From positions 1 to 7,761 of the forward strand of contig JAUXGS010000037.1 of NCBI GenBank assembly GCA_030621945.1: a DNA stretch of 7,761 nt, written 5' to 3'. Origin of the DNA: Methanosarcinales archaeon. Its GTDB lineage: Archaea > Halobacteriota > Syntropharchaeia > Alkanophagales > Methanospirareceae. The position numbers and the translations under genes are program-made. Of this stretch, positions 1 through 6,304 are shown piece by piece. Position 1 is the stretch's first letter; the number at the start of each line of letters is the position of its first letter. The notes beneath the pieces were generated by a model. The model was given only the letters and a program-made list of their open reading frames with translations, was not told the DNA's origin and searched no databases.

Positions 1-231
1 AACCAAGCTTTCAGATTTAAAAATGCCTATGGACTTCAGTTTCATCTTGAGACTACAACAGAGATGCTGGCGGAGTGGATCGAGGTTTATGAAGACGAAC
101 TCAACGAAGAGGGAATTGATGCTGCGGTTATGATAGAAGAAACAAAGAAGAAAGAGGATATTTACCGTGAATTATCGAATCAATTGTTTGCAAACTTTTT
201 TGAGGTGATTAAAAAATACAGGAGCAGGTAG
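1..231 (+). CDS. Class I glutamine amidotransferase domain protein, C-terminal fragment (5' end outside window)
   Basis: The open frame enters at base 1 and gives 76 residues before the stop TAG. Residues 10-17 read YGLQFHLE, the C-terminal signature of triad-type (class I) glutamine amidotransferases; H15 and E17 would be the catalytic His and Glu that act with a nucleophile Cys located upstream of the window. The following TTTEMLAEWIEVYEDEL and a charged helical tail resemble stand-alone GMP-synthase-like amidotransferases of archaea and bacteria. Such proteins release ammonia from glutamine, or have become peptidases or hydrolases of related substrates; the substrate cannot be told from this fragment. 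It is followed by 146 bp before the amtB leader ORF, so it is probably a separate transcription unit, although its position beside nitrogen genes is suggestive. Confidence 0.8.
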   Translation, partial: NQAFRFKNAYGLQFHLETTTEMLAEWIEVYEDELNEEGIDAAVMIEETKKKEDIYRELSNQLFANFFEVIKKYRSR

Positions 232-309
232 GATTTTTGGTAAAATAAATCATGAATTTCTCTCGGATAAAGAAAATTTTAATCTCATTTTTCATAATTT
301 TTATGAAAC

Positions 310-336
310 TTTGTGCTGATTTCTCAAATAGTCTAA
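310..336 (+). promoter_or_regulatory. Probable promoter/operator of the amtB-glnK unit, shared with glnA
   Basis: This 27-bp block has TTTGTG, then five variable bases, then TTCTCAAATAGTCTAA. The same arrangement recurs at 3002-3028 upstream of glnA, with 23 of 27 bases identical and the last 16 perfect. Its end is 42 nt upstream of the ATG at 378, exactly the distance seen in front of glnA. The equal spacing suggests a core promoter, a regulator site, or both. AAATAG would be a poor TATA box. If it is one, transcription would start near 350. Function is inferred from sharing and position only. Confidence 0.6.
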
Positions 337-362
337 TGGGGGTATCTAAGCAATGTCTGAGC

Positions 363-369
363 AGGAGGA
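363..369 (+). promoter_or_regulatory. Strong ribosome binding site of the amtB leader ORF
   Basis: AGGAGGA lies 8 nt before the ATG at 378. It closely matches the AGGAGGA 7 nt before glnA and is stronger than expected by chance, which argues that the short ORF at 378-452 is translated and fixes its start over the in-frame upstream ATGs (for example at 252), which lack such a site. Confidence 0.6.
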
Positions 370-377
370 AGATAAAA

Positions 378-452
378 ATGGAACAAGTGAAAAGTGAAAA
401 GAAAATAGAAACACCGATAGAACAAAGGCAATTGACTGCAGTAGTTGTGTAA
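378..452 (+). CDS. Small leader ORF (24 aa) upstream of amtB
   Basis: Twenty-four codons begin MEQVKSEKKIETPIEQ and end TAVVV. The peptide is charged at the N-terminal side with a short hydrophobic tail, has no signal peptide and no domain I recognise. Support for translation is the AGGAGGA site 8 nt upstream and the placement of its ATG 42 nt after the element shared with glnA, the same geometry as a real start. Its stop is 3 nt before the GAGGTGAT site of amtB, so it could couple translation to amtB or act as a regulatory leader peptide. It could also be a remnant of a gene start carried along with a copied promoter: the order ME...ET.E.Q...V loosely recalls the first 25 residues of GlnA, but the likeness is too weak to rely on. 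Confidence 0.5.
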   Translation: MEQVKSEKKIETPIEQRQLTAVVV

Positions 453-468
453 AAAGAGGTGATGAAAA

Positions 469-1737
469 ATGCGAAAAATTAGCGTAATCTGGTCTGCAAT
501 GTTGTTAGTTGCATTCGTTGGTACAGTACATGCACAGGAGGCGGCAATCGACACGGGGGATAACGCCTGGGTACTCATTTCAGCAGCCCTGGTCATGATT
601 ATGATCCCTGGCGTGGGTTTATTCTACGGGGGCATGGTGCGCAGGAAAAATGCGATAGCGACAATAATGTTGAGCTTCACCGTTATGGCGCTGATAAGCA
701 TTCAGTGGGTCCTATGGGGCTACACTCTCGCTTTTGGTTCGGACATAGGAGGAATAATCGGGAGTCTCGAGCACCTTGGTCTTAGAGGCGTGGGAATGGA
801 AGCCATGGCAGGTCTAACTATACCAGCCATGACCTTCATGATCTTCCAAGCGATGTTCGCCATACTAACGGTTGCCTTAATTGCGGGATGCTATGTGGAG
901 CGCATCAAGTTCAGTGCTTTCATAGTCTTTTCCCTTGTATGGGCGACGCTGGTCTACGACCCAATAGCTCACTGGGTCTGGGGCGGGGGCTGGCTCGGGA
1001 GCATGGGCGCTTTAGATTTCGCAGGCGGCACAGTGGTTCACATCAGCTCGGGAGTTTCAGCTCTCGCTGTCGCCTTAGTAATCGGTGCGAGGAAAGGCTT
1101 TGGCACCGAGCCCATAAAACCCCATAACATACCTATGGCGGTTGTAGGCGCAGTACTGTTATGGTTCGGCTGGTTCGGCTTCAACGCTGGTAGTGCACTA
1201 GCGGCGGACGGCTTGGCAGCAAACGCCTTTGTTACGACAAATACCGCCGCAGCGGCTGCTGCTCTGACATGGATGCTACTGAGCTGGCGTCACAAGGCGC
1301 CGAGCGTACTGGGCATAGCGACAGGAGCCGTGGCTGGTTTGGTTGCGATTACACCAGCAGCCGGCTTCGTGACCCCCTTAGCTTCTATACCAATCGGCAT
1401 CGGCGCGGGCTTCTTCTGCTACTACGCCTTGATATTCAGGATGAATAGAAAGATAGATGAGTCCCTCGATGTCTGGGCAGTGCACGGCATAGGCGGCACC
1501 TGGGGAGCTATTGCAACCGGGATCTTCGCCAGCGTTGGGGCGGCTGGTTTGCTGGCAGGGAACCCATCCCAGTTAGTCACTCAAATAATCGCCGTGGCAG
1601 TCACATGGGTGTACGCCTTCGTCGTCACCTATGCGATAGTGAAGATTATAGATGCAACCATAGGACTCAGGGTCGCAGAAGAGGATGAGGATGTTGGCCT
1701 TGACATAAGCCAGCACGGCGAAAAGGCGTATGCATGA
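469..1737 (+). CDS. amtB: Ammonium transporter AmtB (Amt/MEP/Rh family)
   Basis: This 422-residue membrane protein matches the family's usual length and conducts ammonia/ammonium across the cytoplasmic membrane as a trimer. Residues 1-22 form a signal peptide ending in VHA, followed by eleven predicted helices. Key residues of the E. coli channel appear at a constant offset: F130 and F238 (phenylalanine gate), W171 and S242 (recruitment site), D183 in ALDFAGGTVVHI, and the twin pore histidines H191 and H339 (VHGIGG). The cytoplasmic C-terminal tail (about residues 398-422) is acidic and carries the segment that contacts GlnK. The start at 469 has GAGGTGAT 5 nt upstream; the ATG at 462 is out of frame and stops quickly. 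glnK follows after 9 nt, the classic amtB-glnK pair, so the channel is probably shut by GlnK when nitrogen is ample. Confidence 0.97.
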   Translation: MRKISVIWSAMLLVAFVGTVHAQEAAIDTGDNAWVLISAALVMIMIPGVGLFYGGMVRRKNAIATIMLSFTVMALISIQWVLWGYTLAFGSDIGGIIGSLEHLGLRGVGMEAMAGLTIPAMTFMIFQAMFAILTVALIAGCYVERIKFSAFIVFSLVWATLVYDPIAHWVWGGGWLGSMGALDFAGGTVVHISSGVSALAVALVIGARKGFGTEPIKPHNIPMAVVGAVLLWFGWFGFNAGSALAADGLAANAFVTTNTAAAAAALTWMLLSWRHKAPSVLGIATGAVAGLVAITPAAGFVTPLASIPIGIGAGFFCYYALIFRMNRKIDESLDVWAVHGIGGTWGAIATGIFASVGAAGLLAGNPSQLVTQIIAVAVTWVYAFVVTYAIVKIIDATIGLRVAEEDEDVGLDISQHGEKAYA

Positions 1738-1746
1738 GGTGATAAA

Positions 1747-2085
1747 ATGAAGAAAATTGAAGCAATAATAAGGCCCGAAAAACTGGACTTGGTCAGAGCA
1801 GCCCTTGACGAGAAGGGCCTCCCTGGAATGACGGTATGCGAGGTAAAAGGCAGAGGGAGACAGAAAGGCATTACCTTGCAGTGGCGCGCTGGCGACTACC
1901 GGGTGGAATTCCTCTCAAAGGTGAAGCTGGAGATAATCGTGAACGACAAAGACGCGGAAACGGTGATTGCAACGATTTGCGAGGTTGCGAAGACCGGCAA
2001 GGTCGGAGACGGTAAAATATTTGTCTACTCTGCAGAAGAGGTAATAAGGGTGAGGACCGGAGAGAGAGGGAAAGATGCCGTTTAG
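1747..2085 (+). CDS. glnK: Nitrogen regulatory protein PII, GlnK type
   Basis: At 112 residues this is a full-length PII protein. PII trimers sense ATP/ADP and 2-oxoglutarate and bind AmtB, and in archaea also glutamine synthetase or regulators. The T-loop (about 37-55) contains GRGRQKG and WRAGDYRVEF with Y51 at the position uridylylated in enterobacteria; whether it is modified here is unknown. The B-loop is TGKVGDGKIF (83-92) and the C-terminal nucleotide-binding stretch is RVRTGERG (102-108 region). Q39 and K58 support 2-oxoglutarate binding. The ribosome site GAGGTGAT (1736-1743) overlaps the amtB stop codon, indicating co-transcription and probably coupled translation. A broken second PII tail lies just downstream. 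Confidence 0.97.
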   Translation: MKKIEAIIRPEKLDLVRAALDEKGLPGMTVCEVKGRGRQKGITLQWRAGDYRVEFLSKVKLEIIVNDKDAETVIATICEVAKTGKVGDGKIFVYSAEEVIRVRTGERGKDAV

Positions 2086-2105
2086 GGAGCCTTTTGTGGT
2101 CGTGA

Positions 2106-2235
<130 letters not shown>

Positions 2236-2259
<24 letters not shown>

Positions 2260-2291
2260 GGGTTTTTTCCCCCCTCTCTTTTTTATTTTTT
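2236..2291 (+). terminator. Hairpin plus T-run terminator of amtB-glnK
   Basis: GAGAGGGG (2236-2243) pairs perfectly with CCCCTCTC (2271-2278), and the tail TTTTTTATTTTTT follows. A competing shorter stem, GAGGG (2258-2262) with CCCTC (2272-2276), lies inside. T-rich tails alone terminate archaeal transcription, so this is a credible stop before the convergent gene ending at 2301. Confidence 0.7.
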
Positions 2292-2300
2292 AGTTTCATG

Positions 2301-2846
2301 TTAATCTTGCAAAACCCTCACTCTTAGCTTTGCCAAATCCTCTTTTATCTCCACTTTGAGACCCATCCCGCCGAATATCTCCTCAAGCTCAGTTTTAACA
2401 AATTCTCTGGTTATATCCGGCCCTAAAACTAAAGTGAACGCATTTTCTGCATCTTCGCTTAATTTGAAGAGATTGCAAGCTTCAAGTCGTTTTAGTATAT
2501 ATTCTGCATGATAAAGTTTGTATTTGAACTGCTCTGCATGTGCCTGGCAAACTTCTCGGTGCAAGCCCCAGAACTTCTCTTTCTCTGGATGTGATTCGAC
2601 AAAGTTCAAAAATAAGAGCCAGTGGTCTATATCCATTATGATATGTTCGCCCGTGGAGAGCATCTCGATATATGTGCGCACCTTCACCTCATCAACTGGT
2701 TCAAAGAGCATTCTATATTTGCAGTAAAATTTCAAAGCCTCGCGCATTAACTCGCTTTGTGATACTTTCAACCCCTTCTTCGCCTTTTTGAATAACTCTG
2801 TAGTCTCTTCATCCAGAGCAATTGTGACTCTTTCCGGTAGTTTCAT
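2301..2846 (-). CDS. Ribbon-helix-helix (CopG-like) transcriptional regulator with C-terminal effector-like domain
   Basis: The protein has 181 residues. Residues 4-45 fit a ribbon-helix-helix DNA-binding domain: a beta strand ERVTIALDE, then two helices around ELFKKAKKGLKVSQSELMREALKFY. The remaining 135 residues form a second domain of alternating helices and strands, ending EIFGGMGLKVEIKEDLAKLRVRV, probably for sensing or oligomerisation; it does not look like the NikR nickel domain. The N-terminal fold supports dimeric DNA binding. It is convergent with amtB-glnK and divergent from glnA, so control of the nitrogen genes around it, or of itself, is a reasonable guess that the sequence does not prove. 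The ATG at 2846 has no good Shine-Dalgarno site, but a TATA-like box about 24 nt upstream suggests a leaderless message. Confidence 0.75.
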   Translation of the reverse strand: MKLPERVTIALDEETTELFKKAKKGLKVSQSELMREALKFYCKYRMLFEPVDEVKVRTYIEMLSTGEHIIMDIDHWLLFLNFVESHPEKEKFWGLHREVCQAHAEQFKYKLYHAEYILKRLEACNLFKLSEDAENAFTLVLGPDITREFVKTELEEIFGGMGLKVEIKEDLAKLRVRVLQD

Positions 2847-2866
2847 TTTTCCCGTTACAATTAATC

Positions 2867-2874
2867 ATATATTC
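2867..2874 (-). promoter_or_regulatory. TATA-like box of the ribbon-helix-helix gene
   Basis: On the minus strand the sequence AATATATG lies about 24 nt upstream of the ATG at 2846, preceded by purine-rich GTAAGAG that could serve as a BRE. That distance puts the transcription start almost on the start codon, which would explain the missing ribosome site. Predicted from position and composition only. Confidence 0.5.
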
Positions 2875-3001
2875 TCTTACCCCTCCACCCACCGCACTGA
2901 AAACCTCATCATTCAGAGAAAAAGTTGAGTGGTAGCATTTTGAAGGGGTATGAATCTCTCTTCTTTTTTGTCTGAATCCAGCCATTTGCCGTTTCATAAC
3001 T

Positions 3002-3028
3002 TTTGTGAAAAGTTCTCAAATAGTCTAA
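3002..3028 (+). promoter_or_regulatory. Probable promoter/operator of glnA, shared with the amtB unit
   Basis: TTTGTG, five variable bases, then TTCTCAAATAGTCTAA: the second copy of the block at 310-336. It ends 42 nt before the glnA ATG, which in turn has AGGAGGA (3056-3062) 7 nt upstream. Sharing between two ammonium-assimilation units suggests common nitrogen control. No GGAA-N6-TTCC operator of the methanogen repressor NrpR was found here. Confidence 0.6.
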
Positions 3029-3069
3029 AAGAGGATAGAGGGTATTAAAATTTAGAGGAGGAATAGAAC

Positions 3070-4410
3070 ATGGAAAAAGAGGCAAAAATCAAGACAAAAG
3101 AGGAAGTATTTGAAACGGTAGAAAAGCAAGGCGTACAGTTCGTAAGGCTATGGTTCACGGACATTCTGGGTCAATTGAAGAGCTTTGCAATAACGCCAAA
3201 AGAACTGGAAGGTGCGTTTGACGAGGGGATGGGCTTTGACGGCTCCTCGATAAAGGGATTTGCAAGGATTGACGAGAGCGATATGCTCGCTAAACCCGAC
3301 CCCGCTACATTCCGAATTGTTCCGTGGCGACCAAAGGAGCATGCAGTTGCGAGGATGTTCTGTGACATTTTACAGCCCGATGGCAGTCCTTACGAGGGCG
3401 ATCCGAGGTACGTATTGAAAAGGAATCTTGAGCGGTTGGAAAAAGAGGGTTACACATTCTATATCGGGCCGGAGCTTGAGTATTTCTACTTGCGGAACGA
3501 TAAGAATCCAGAAACGCTGGATGAAGGGGGATACTTCGACTTGACGACGCTGGATGCAGGAAGCGATTTGCGAAGAGATACGATTCTCACCCTGGAGGCA
3601 ATGGGAATAGAGGTGGAGTATAGCCATCATGAAGTTGCACCTTCACAACATGAGATAGACCTCAGATACAAAGATGCACTGACGATGGCAGACCAGGTGA
3701 TGACGCATCGAATCGTGGTAAAGGAGATAGCGCAGCAACACGGCTGTTATGCCACGTTCATGCCAAAGCCTATATTCGGTGTGAATGGCTCAGGGATGCA
3801 TGTGCATCAATCACTATTTAAAGGAGAAAGAAACGCATTCTTCGACCTGAATGAGGAGTATCATCTGTCAGAGGCGGGTAGAGGGTATATCGCAGGATTG
3901 TTAAGACACGCACCAGAGATAACCTCGGTCACCAATCAATGGATAAATTCATATAAGCGTTTGGTTCCTGGATATGAGGCACCCGTGTACATCTCATGGG
4001 CGCGTCGCAACCGCTCTACGCTTGTAAGGGTGCCGATGTATAAACCAGGTAAAGAGAAAGCCACACGTGTGGAATTCCGCAGTCCCGACCCTGCATGTAA
4101 TCCCTACCTGGCATTTTCCGTGCTGCTCGCCGCTGGATTGGCTGGTATGAAGGACAGGTATGAGTTGCCACCGCCTACGGAAAAGGACGTTTACCTGATG
4201 AACGATGAGGAAAAGGCAAAAGAAGGAATAAAATCACTGCCCGGGAGTTTGATTGAGGCAATTGCACTGACAGAGAATAGTGAACTGGTAAGAGAAGCTT
4301 TAGGCGAGCATGTCTTCAACAACTTCATCACTTCGAAGAAGGTGGAATGGGACGCATATCGCGTGGACGTGACAGAATGGGAGTTGAAGGCGTATTTAGG
4401 TGTGCTATGA
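3070..4410 (+). CDS. glnA: Glutamine synthetase, type I-alpha
   Basis: This 446-residue enzyme condenses glutamate and ammonia to glutamine with ATP, as a cytoplasmic dodecamer. Motifs in order: FDGSSIKGF (56-64); metal ligands E135 and E137 in GPELEY; E188 and E195 in HHEVAPSQHEID; NGSGMHVH (239-246); flap glutamate E303 in PGYEAPVYIS; NRSTLVRVP (314-322); and ATRVEFRSPDPACNPYLAF (331-349). The C-terminal region lacks the NLYDLPPE adenylylation site and reads like the alpha type of Bacillus and Euryarchaeota. R66 occupies the position of the arginine that mediates feedback inhibition by glutamine in alpha-type enzymes (Arg62 of B. subtilis), so direct inhibition is likely; GlnK contact is also known in methanogens. 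It shares an upstream element with amtB and is followed by a hairpin at 4413-4439. Confidence 0.97.
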   Translation: MEKEAKIKTKEEVFETVEKQGVQFVRLWFTDILGQLKSFAITPKELEGAFDEGMGFDGSSIKGFARIDESDMLAKPDPATFRIVPWRPKEHAVARMFCDILQPDGSPYEGDPRYVLKRNLERLEKEGYTFYIGPELEYFYLRNDKNPETLDEGGYFDLTTLDAGSDLRRDTILTLEAMGIEVEYSHHEVAPSQHEIDLRYKDALTMADQVMTHRIVVKEIAQQHGCYATFMPKPIFGVNGSGMHVHQSLFKGERNAFFDLNEEYHLSEAGRGYIAGLLRHAPEITSVTNQWINSYKRLVPGYEAPVYISWARRNRSTLVRVPMYKPGKEKATRVEFRSPDPACNPYLAFSVLLAAGLAGMKDRYELPPPTEKDVYLMNDEEKAKEGIKSLPGSLIEAIALTENSELVREALGEHVFNNFITSKKVEWDAYRVDVTEWELKAYLGVL

Positions 4411-4412
4411 GT

Positions 4413-4439
4413 CAAACTTCCTTTCGCAAAGGGAGTTTG
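4413..4439. repeat. Imperfect 12-bp palindrome with 3-nt loop between glnA and the FAD oxidase gene
   Basis: CAAACTTCCTTT and AAAGGGAGTTTG pair over 12 positions (one G-T wobble in RNA) around the loop CGC. It starts 2 nt after the glnA stop. No T-run follows directly, so it is not a standard terminator; it could protect or process a glnA message. The outer arms, CAAACTT and AGTTTG followed by TCA, resemble the palindromes inside the last gene (7260-7613), so it may belong to a related dispersed family. Confidence 0.65.
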
Positions 4440-4471
4440 TCAGAATAAGCTATTTTCTAAAAAGTTTTAGC

Positions 4472-6304
4472 ATGAACGAGAAGTTAAAGACGAGAATAAA
4501 AGAACTCATCGAAAATGGTGCAAGGATAACAGAAGGCGATTTTGAGCGTGAGCTATACAGCATGGACATGGGGGGAGTTCCATTCGCAAAGCGACTCTTT
4601 GATACCACTCCAGAACTTGTAATCCTGCCTAAAAGCGTTGACGCACTCAAAAAAATCGCGAAATTTGCAAACGAGGAGAAAGTGGCACTATTTCCGAGAG
4701 GCTCTGTTTCTTCAGGGCTTGGAGGAGTGGTTCCCACTGTAAAGGGTATCGTTCTTGATTTATCGTTCATGGATAAGATTGTTGCGTTGAACAGGGAACA
4801 AGAGACGCTAAAAGTCCAAACAGGAGTCAGGTGGTCAGAGATTGATGATTTTTTGAAAAAAGAAGATCTTTCAGTTAGAGCATATCCCTCGAGCTTCTTT
4901 TCCACTGTTGGAGGCTGGATTGCTACTGGGGGTTACGGAATAGGAAGCTACAGGTTCGGGCATCTTAAATACCAGATTGAATCAATCGAGGTTATGTTTC
5001 CTTTGGGAGAGGTAAAGTCCATTCACCCAGAGGAAGAGGAGTTCGCACGATTTTTCGGCACTGAGGGGCAGTTCGGCATAATTCTAACGGCAACCTTGAC
5101 ACTGAGAAAGAAGCAAAACAAACCACCACCACATCTGATATATTTTGAGAGTGCCGAAGAGGCCTTTGAGTTCATAACAGGCATGATAAAAGCGGGCTTC
5201 ATGCCAAACCACATAAAATACTTAGATGCTTCACATCTTGAAGAGGCAAACACCTTTCTGGGCGAGGATTTATTCAGCGTGAAAGATGCGGTATTAGTAG
5301 AGTTTGATGAGGACGAAGAGGAAACGAAATTTCTCTACTTCGCAGAAGGCAGAGGTATCCTTGCGGAAGATTACCTCTCAAATTACATCTGGCATGAAAG
5401 GCTCTTCCCGATGAAGAAAAGGAGCCGTAAACCAACTCCGCTGGCATGCGAACTCGTTATCCCCCTTGAAAACACTGTTCCGTATCTTAACGAGGTAAAA
5501 AGAATAACAGAAAGATGCGGGGTTGACATACAGGTGGAATCGCATATTGTGGGAAAGGAGAAAGCACTACTGATGTTAACGCAAATGTCCGATGTAAGAG
5601 ACTCAAAAGCATACCTTGTCCATATAACTCTCGTCCCGGTACTTACCCAACTCGGGATAAAGTTTGGCGGAGTACCTTACGGTATCGGAATCTGGAATAC
5701 CCCGTTCATAAAGGAGAAATGTGATAAGAAGACGCTTAAACTTTACAAAGCGTATAAGAGGGAAGTTGACCCGAGAAACATTTTGAATCCACATAAATTC
5801 TTCTCTATAAAGACAAAAATGGTGAATATACTGGGAATACTGTTTAAACCGCTCATGTTCGGACTGCTAATCCGCCTTGCAACTCTGGCTACGCCGGTTT
5901 TTGTTAAACTTATATCCCCCAAGGAAGAGTTTAAAGAGGAATCGCTACTTGAAAAGACTGTATATGCGTGTATTAAATGCGGGAGCTGTGCCGCTACTTG
6001 CCCCGCATATCTTGTTACCAATGAAGAGTTAGTAACGCCAAAGAACAAGCTTTATCTTGCTAAAAAACTGCTTGACGGAGAAGAAATATCGAAAAGCGAT
6101 TCCGATAAGGTTTTTTTATGCACGCATTGCGGGATGTGCAGAGAAGTCTGTCAGAACGACCTGGACCTTGTCGCAGCATGGACCGAGCTGGAGAGGATGC
6201 TTGAAGATAGATTTGGCAAGCCGGGAGAAGCTATAAGGGATTTCGTCTCGACGATGGAATCAAGTGAAGAATACTGGAGGTTCGTATATGCCCAAAAAGT
6301 ATAG
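4472..6304 (+). CDS. FAD-linked oxidase (GlcD/D-lactate dehydrogenase type) fused to a two-cluster 4Fe-4S domain
   Basis: The protein has 610 residues. Residues about 45-215 form a PCMH-type FAD-binding domain: PRGSVSSGLGG (75-85), PSSFFSTVGGWIATGG (139-154) and GTEGQFGI (196-203). A C-terminal oxidase domain ends in DPRNILNPHKFF (433-444). A hydrophobic stretch (450-481) may touch the membrane. Two cluster motifs follow: C500, C503, C506, C510 and C550, C553, C556, C560, as in GlpC/HdrD-like proteins, but no CCG domain is present. Relatives oxidise 2-hydroxyacids such as D-lactate or glycolate and pass electrons through Fe-S centres. Here the usual EHGIG loop reads PYGIG (402-406) and I do not see the HGDGN-type metal site, so the substrate is uncertain. 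The ATG at 4472 has no ribosome site; an in-frame GTG at 4400, overlapping glnA, would add 24 residues unlike the family. The next gene overlaps by 17 nt. Confidence 0.88.
   Translation: MNEKLKTRIKELIENGARITEGDFERELYSMDMGGVPFAKRLFDTTPELVILPKSVDALKKIAKFANEEKVALFPRGSVSSGLGGVVPTVKGIVLDLSFMDKIVALNREQETLKVQTGVRWSEIDDFLKKEDLSVRAYPSSFFSTVGGWIATGGYGIGSYRFGHLKYQIESIEVMFPLGEVKSIHPEEEEFARFFGTEGQFGIILTATLTLRKKQNKPPPHLIYFESAEEAFEFITGMIKAGFMPNHIKYLDASHLEEANTFLGEDLFSVKDAVLVEFDEDEEETKFLYFAEGRGILAEDYLSNYIWHERLFPMKKRSRKPTPLACELVIPLENTVPYLNEVKRITERCGVDIQVESHIVGKEKALLMLTQMSDVRDSKAYLVHITLVPVLTQLGIKFGGVPYGIGIWNTPFIKEKCDKKTLKLYKAYKREVDPRNILNPHKFFSIKTKMVNILGILFKPLMFGLLIRLATLATPVFVKLISPKEEFKEESLLEKTVYACIKCGSCAATCPAYLVTNEELVTPKNKLYLAKKLLDGEEISKSDSDKVFLCTHCGMCREVCQNDLDLVAAWTELERMLEDRFGKPGEAIRDFVSTMESSEEYWRFVYAQKV

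Noticed and set aside
252..377. Longer version of the amtB leader ORF starting at the ATG at 252
   Set aside because: It would run through the shared promoter element, which must lie upstream of the transcript start, and has no ribosome site; the ATG at 378 has AGGAGGA.
888..1127. 79-codon open frame inside amtB in another frame
   Set aside because: It lies wholly within a strongly conserved membrane-channel gene and has no ribosome site or domain.
2880..2893. C-rich tract CCCCTCCACCCACC as a minus-strand G-quadruplex
   Set aside because: The G runs are mostly two long, giving at best a weak two-layer structure; there is no further support.
2809..2997. Minus-strand 62-codon open frame upstream of the ribbon-helix-helix gene
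   Set aside because: It overlaps that gene's start in another frame, has no ribosome site or recognisable domain, and covers the promoter region.
4400..4471. GTG start at 4400 for the FAD oxidase, overlapping the glnA end
   Set aside because: The extra 24 residues translate the hairpin at 4413-4439 and do not resemble the family's N-terminus; the ATG at 4472 begins a normal domain lead-in. A weak GAAGG upstream keeps it possible.
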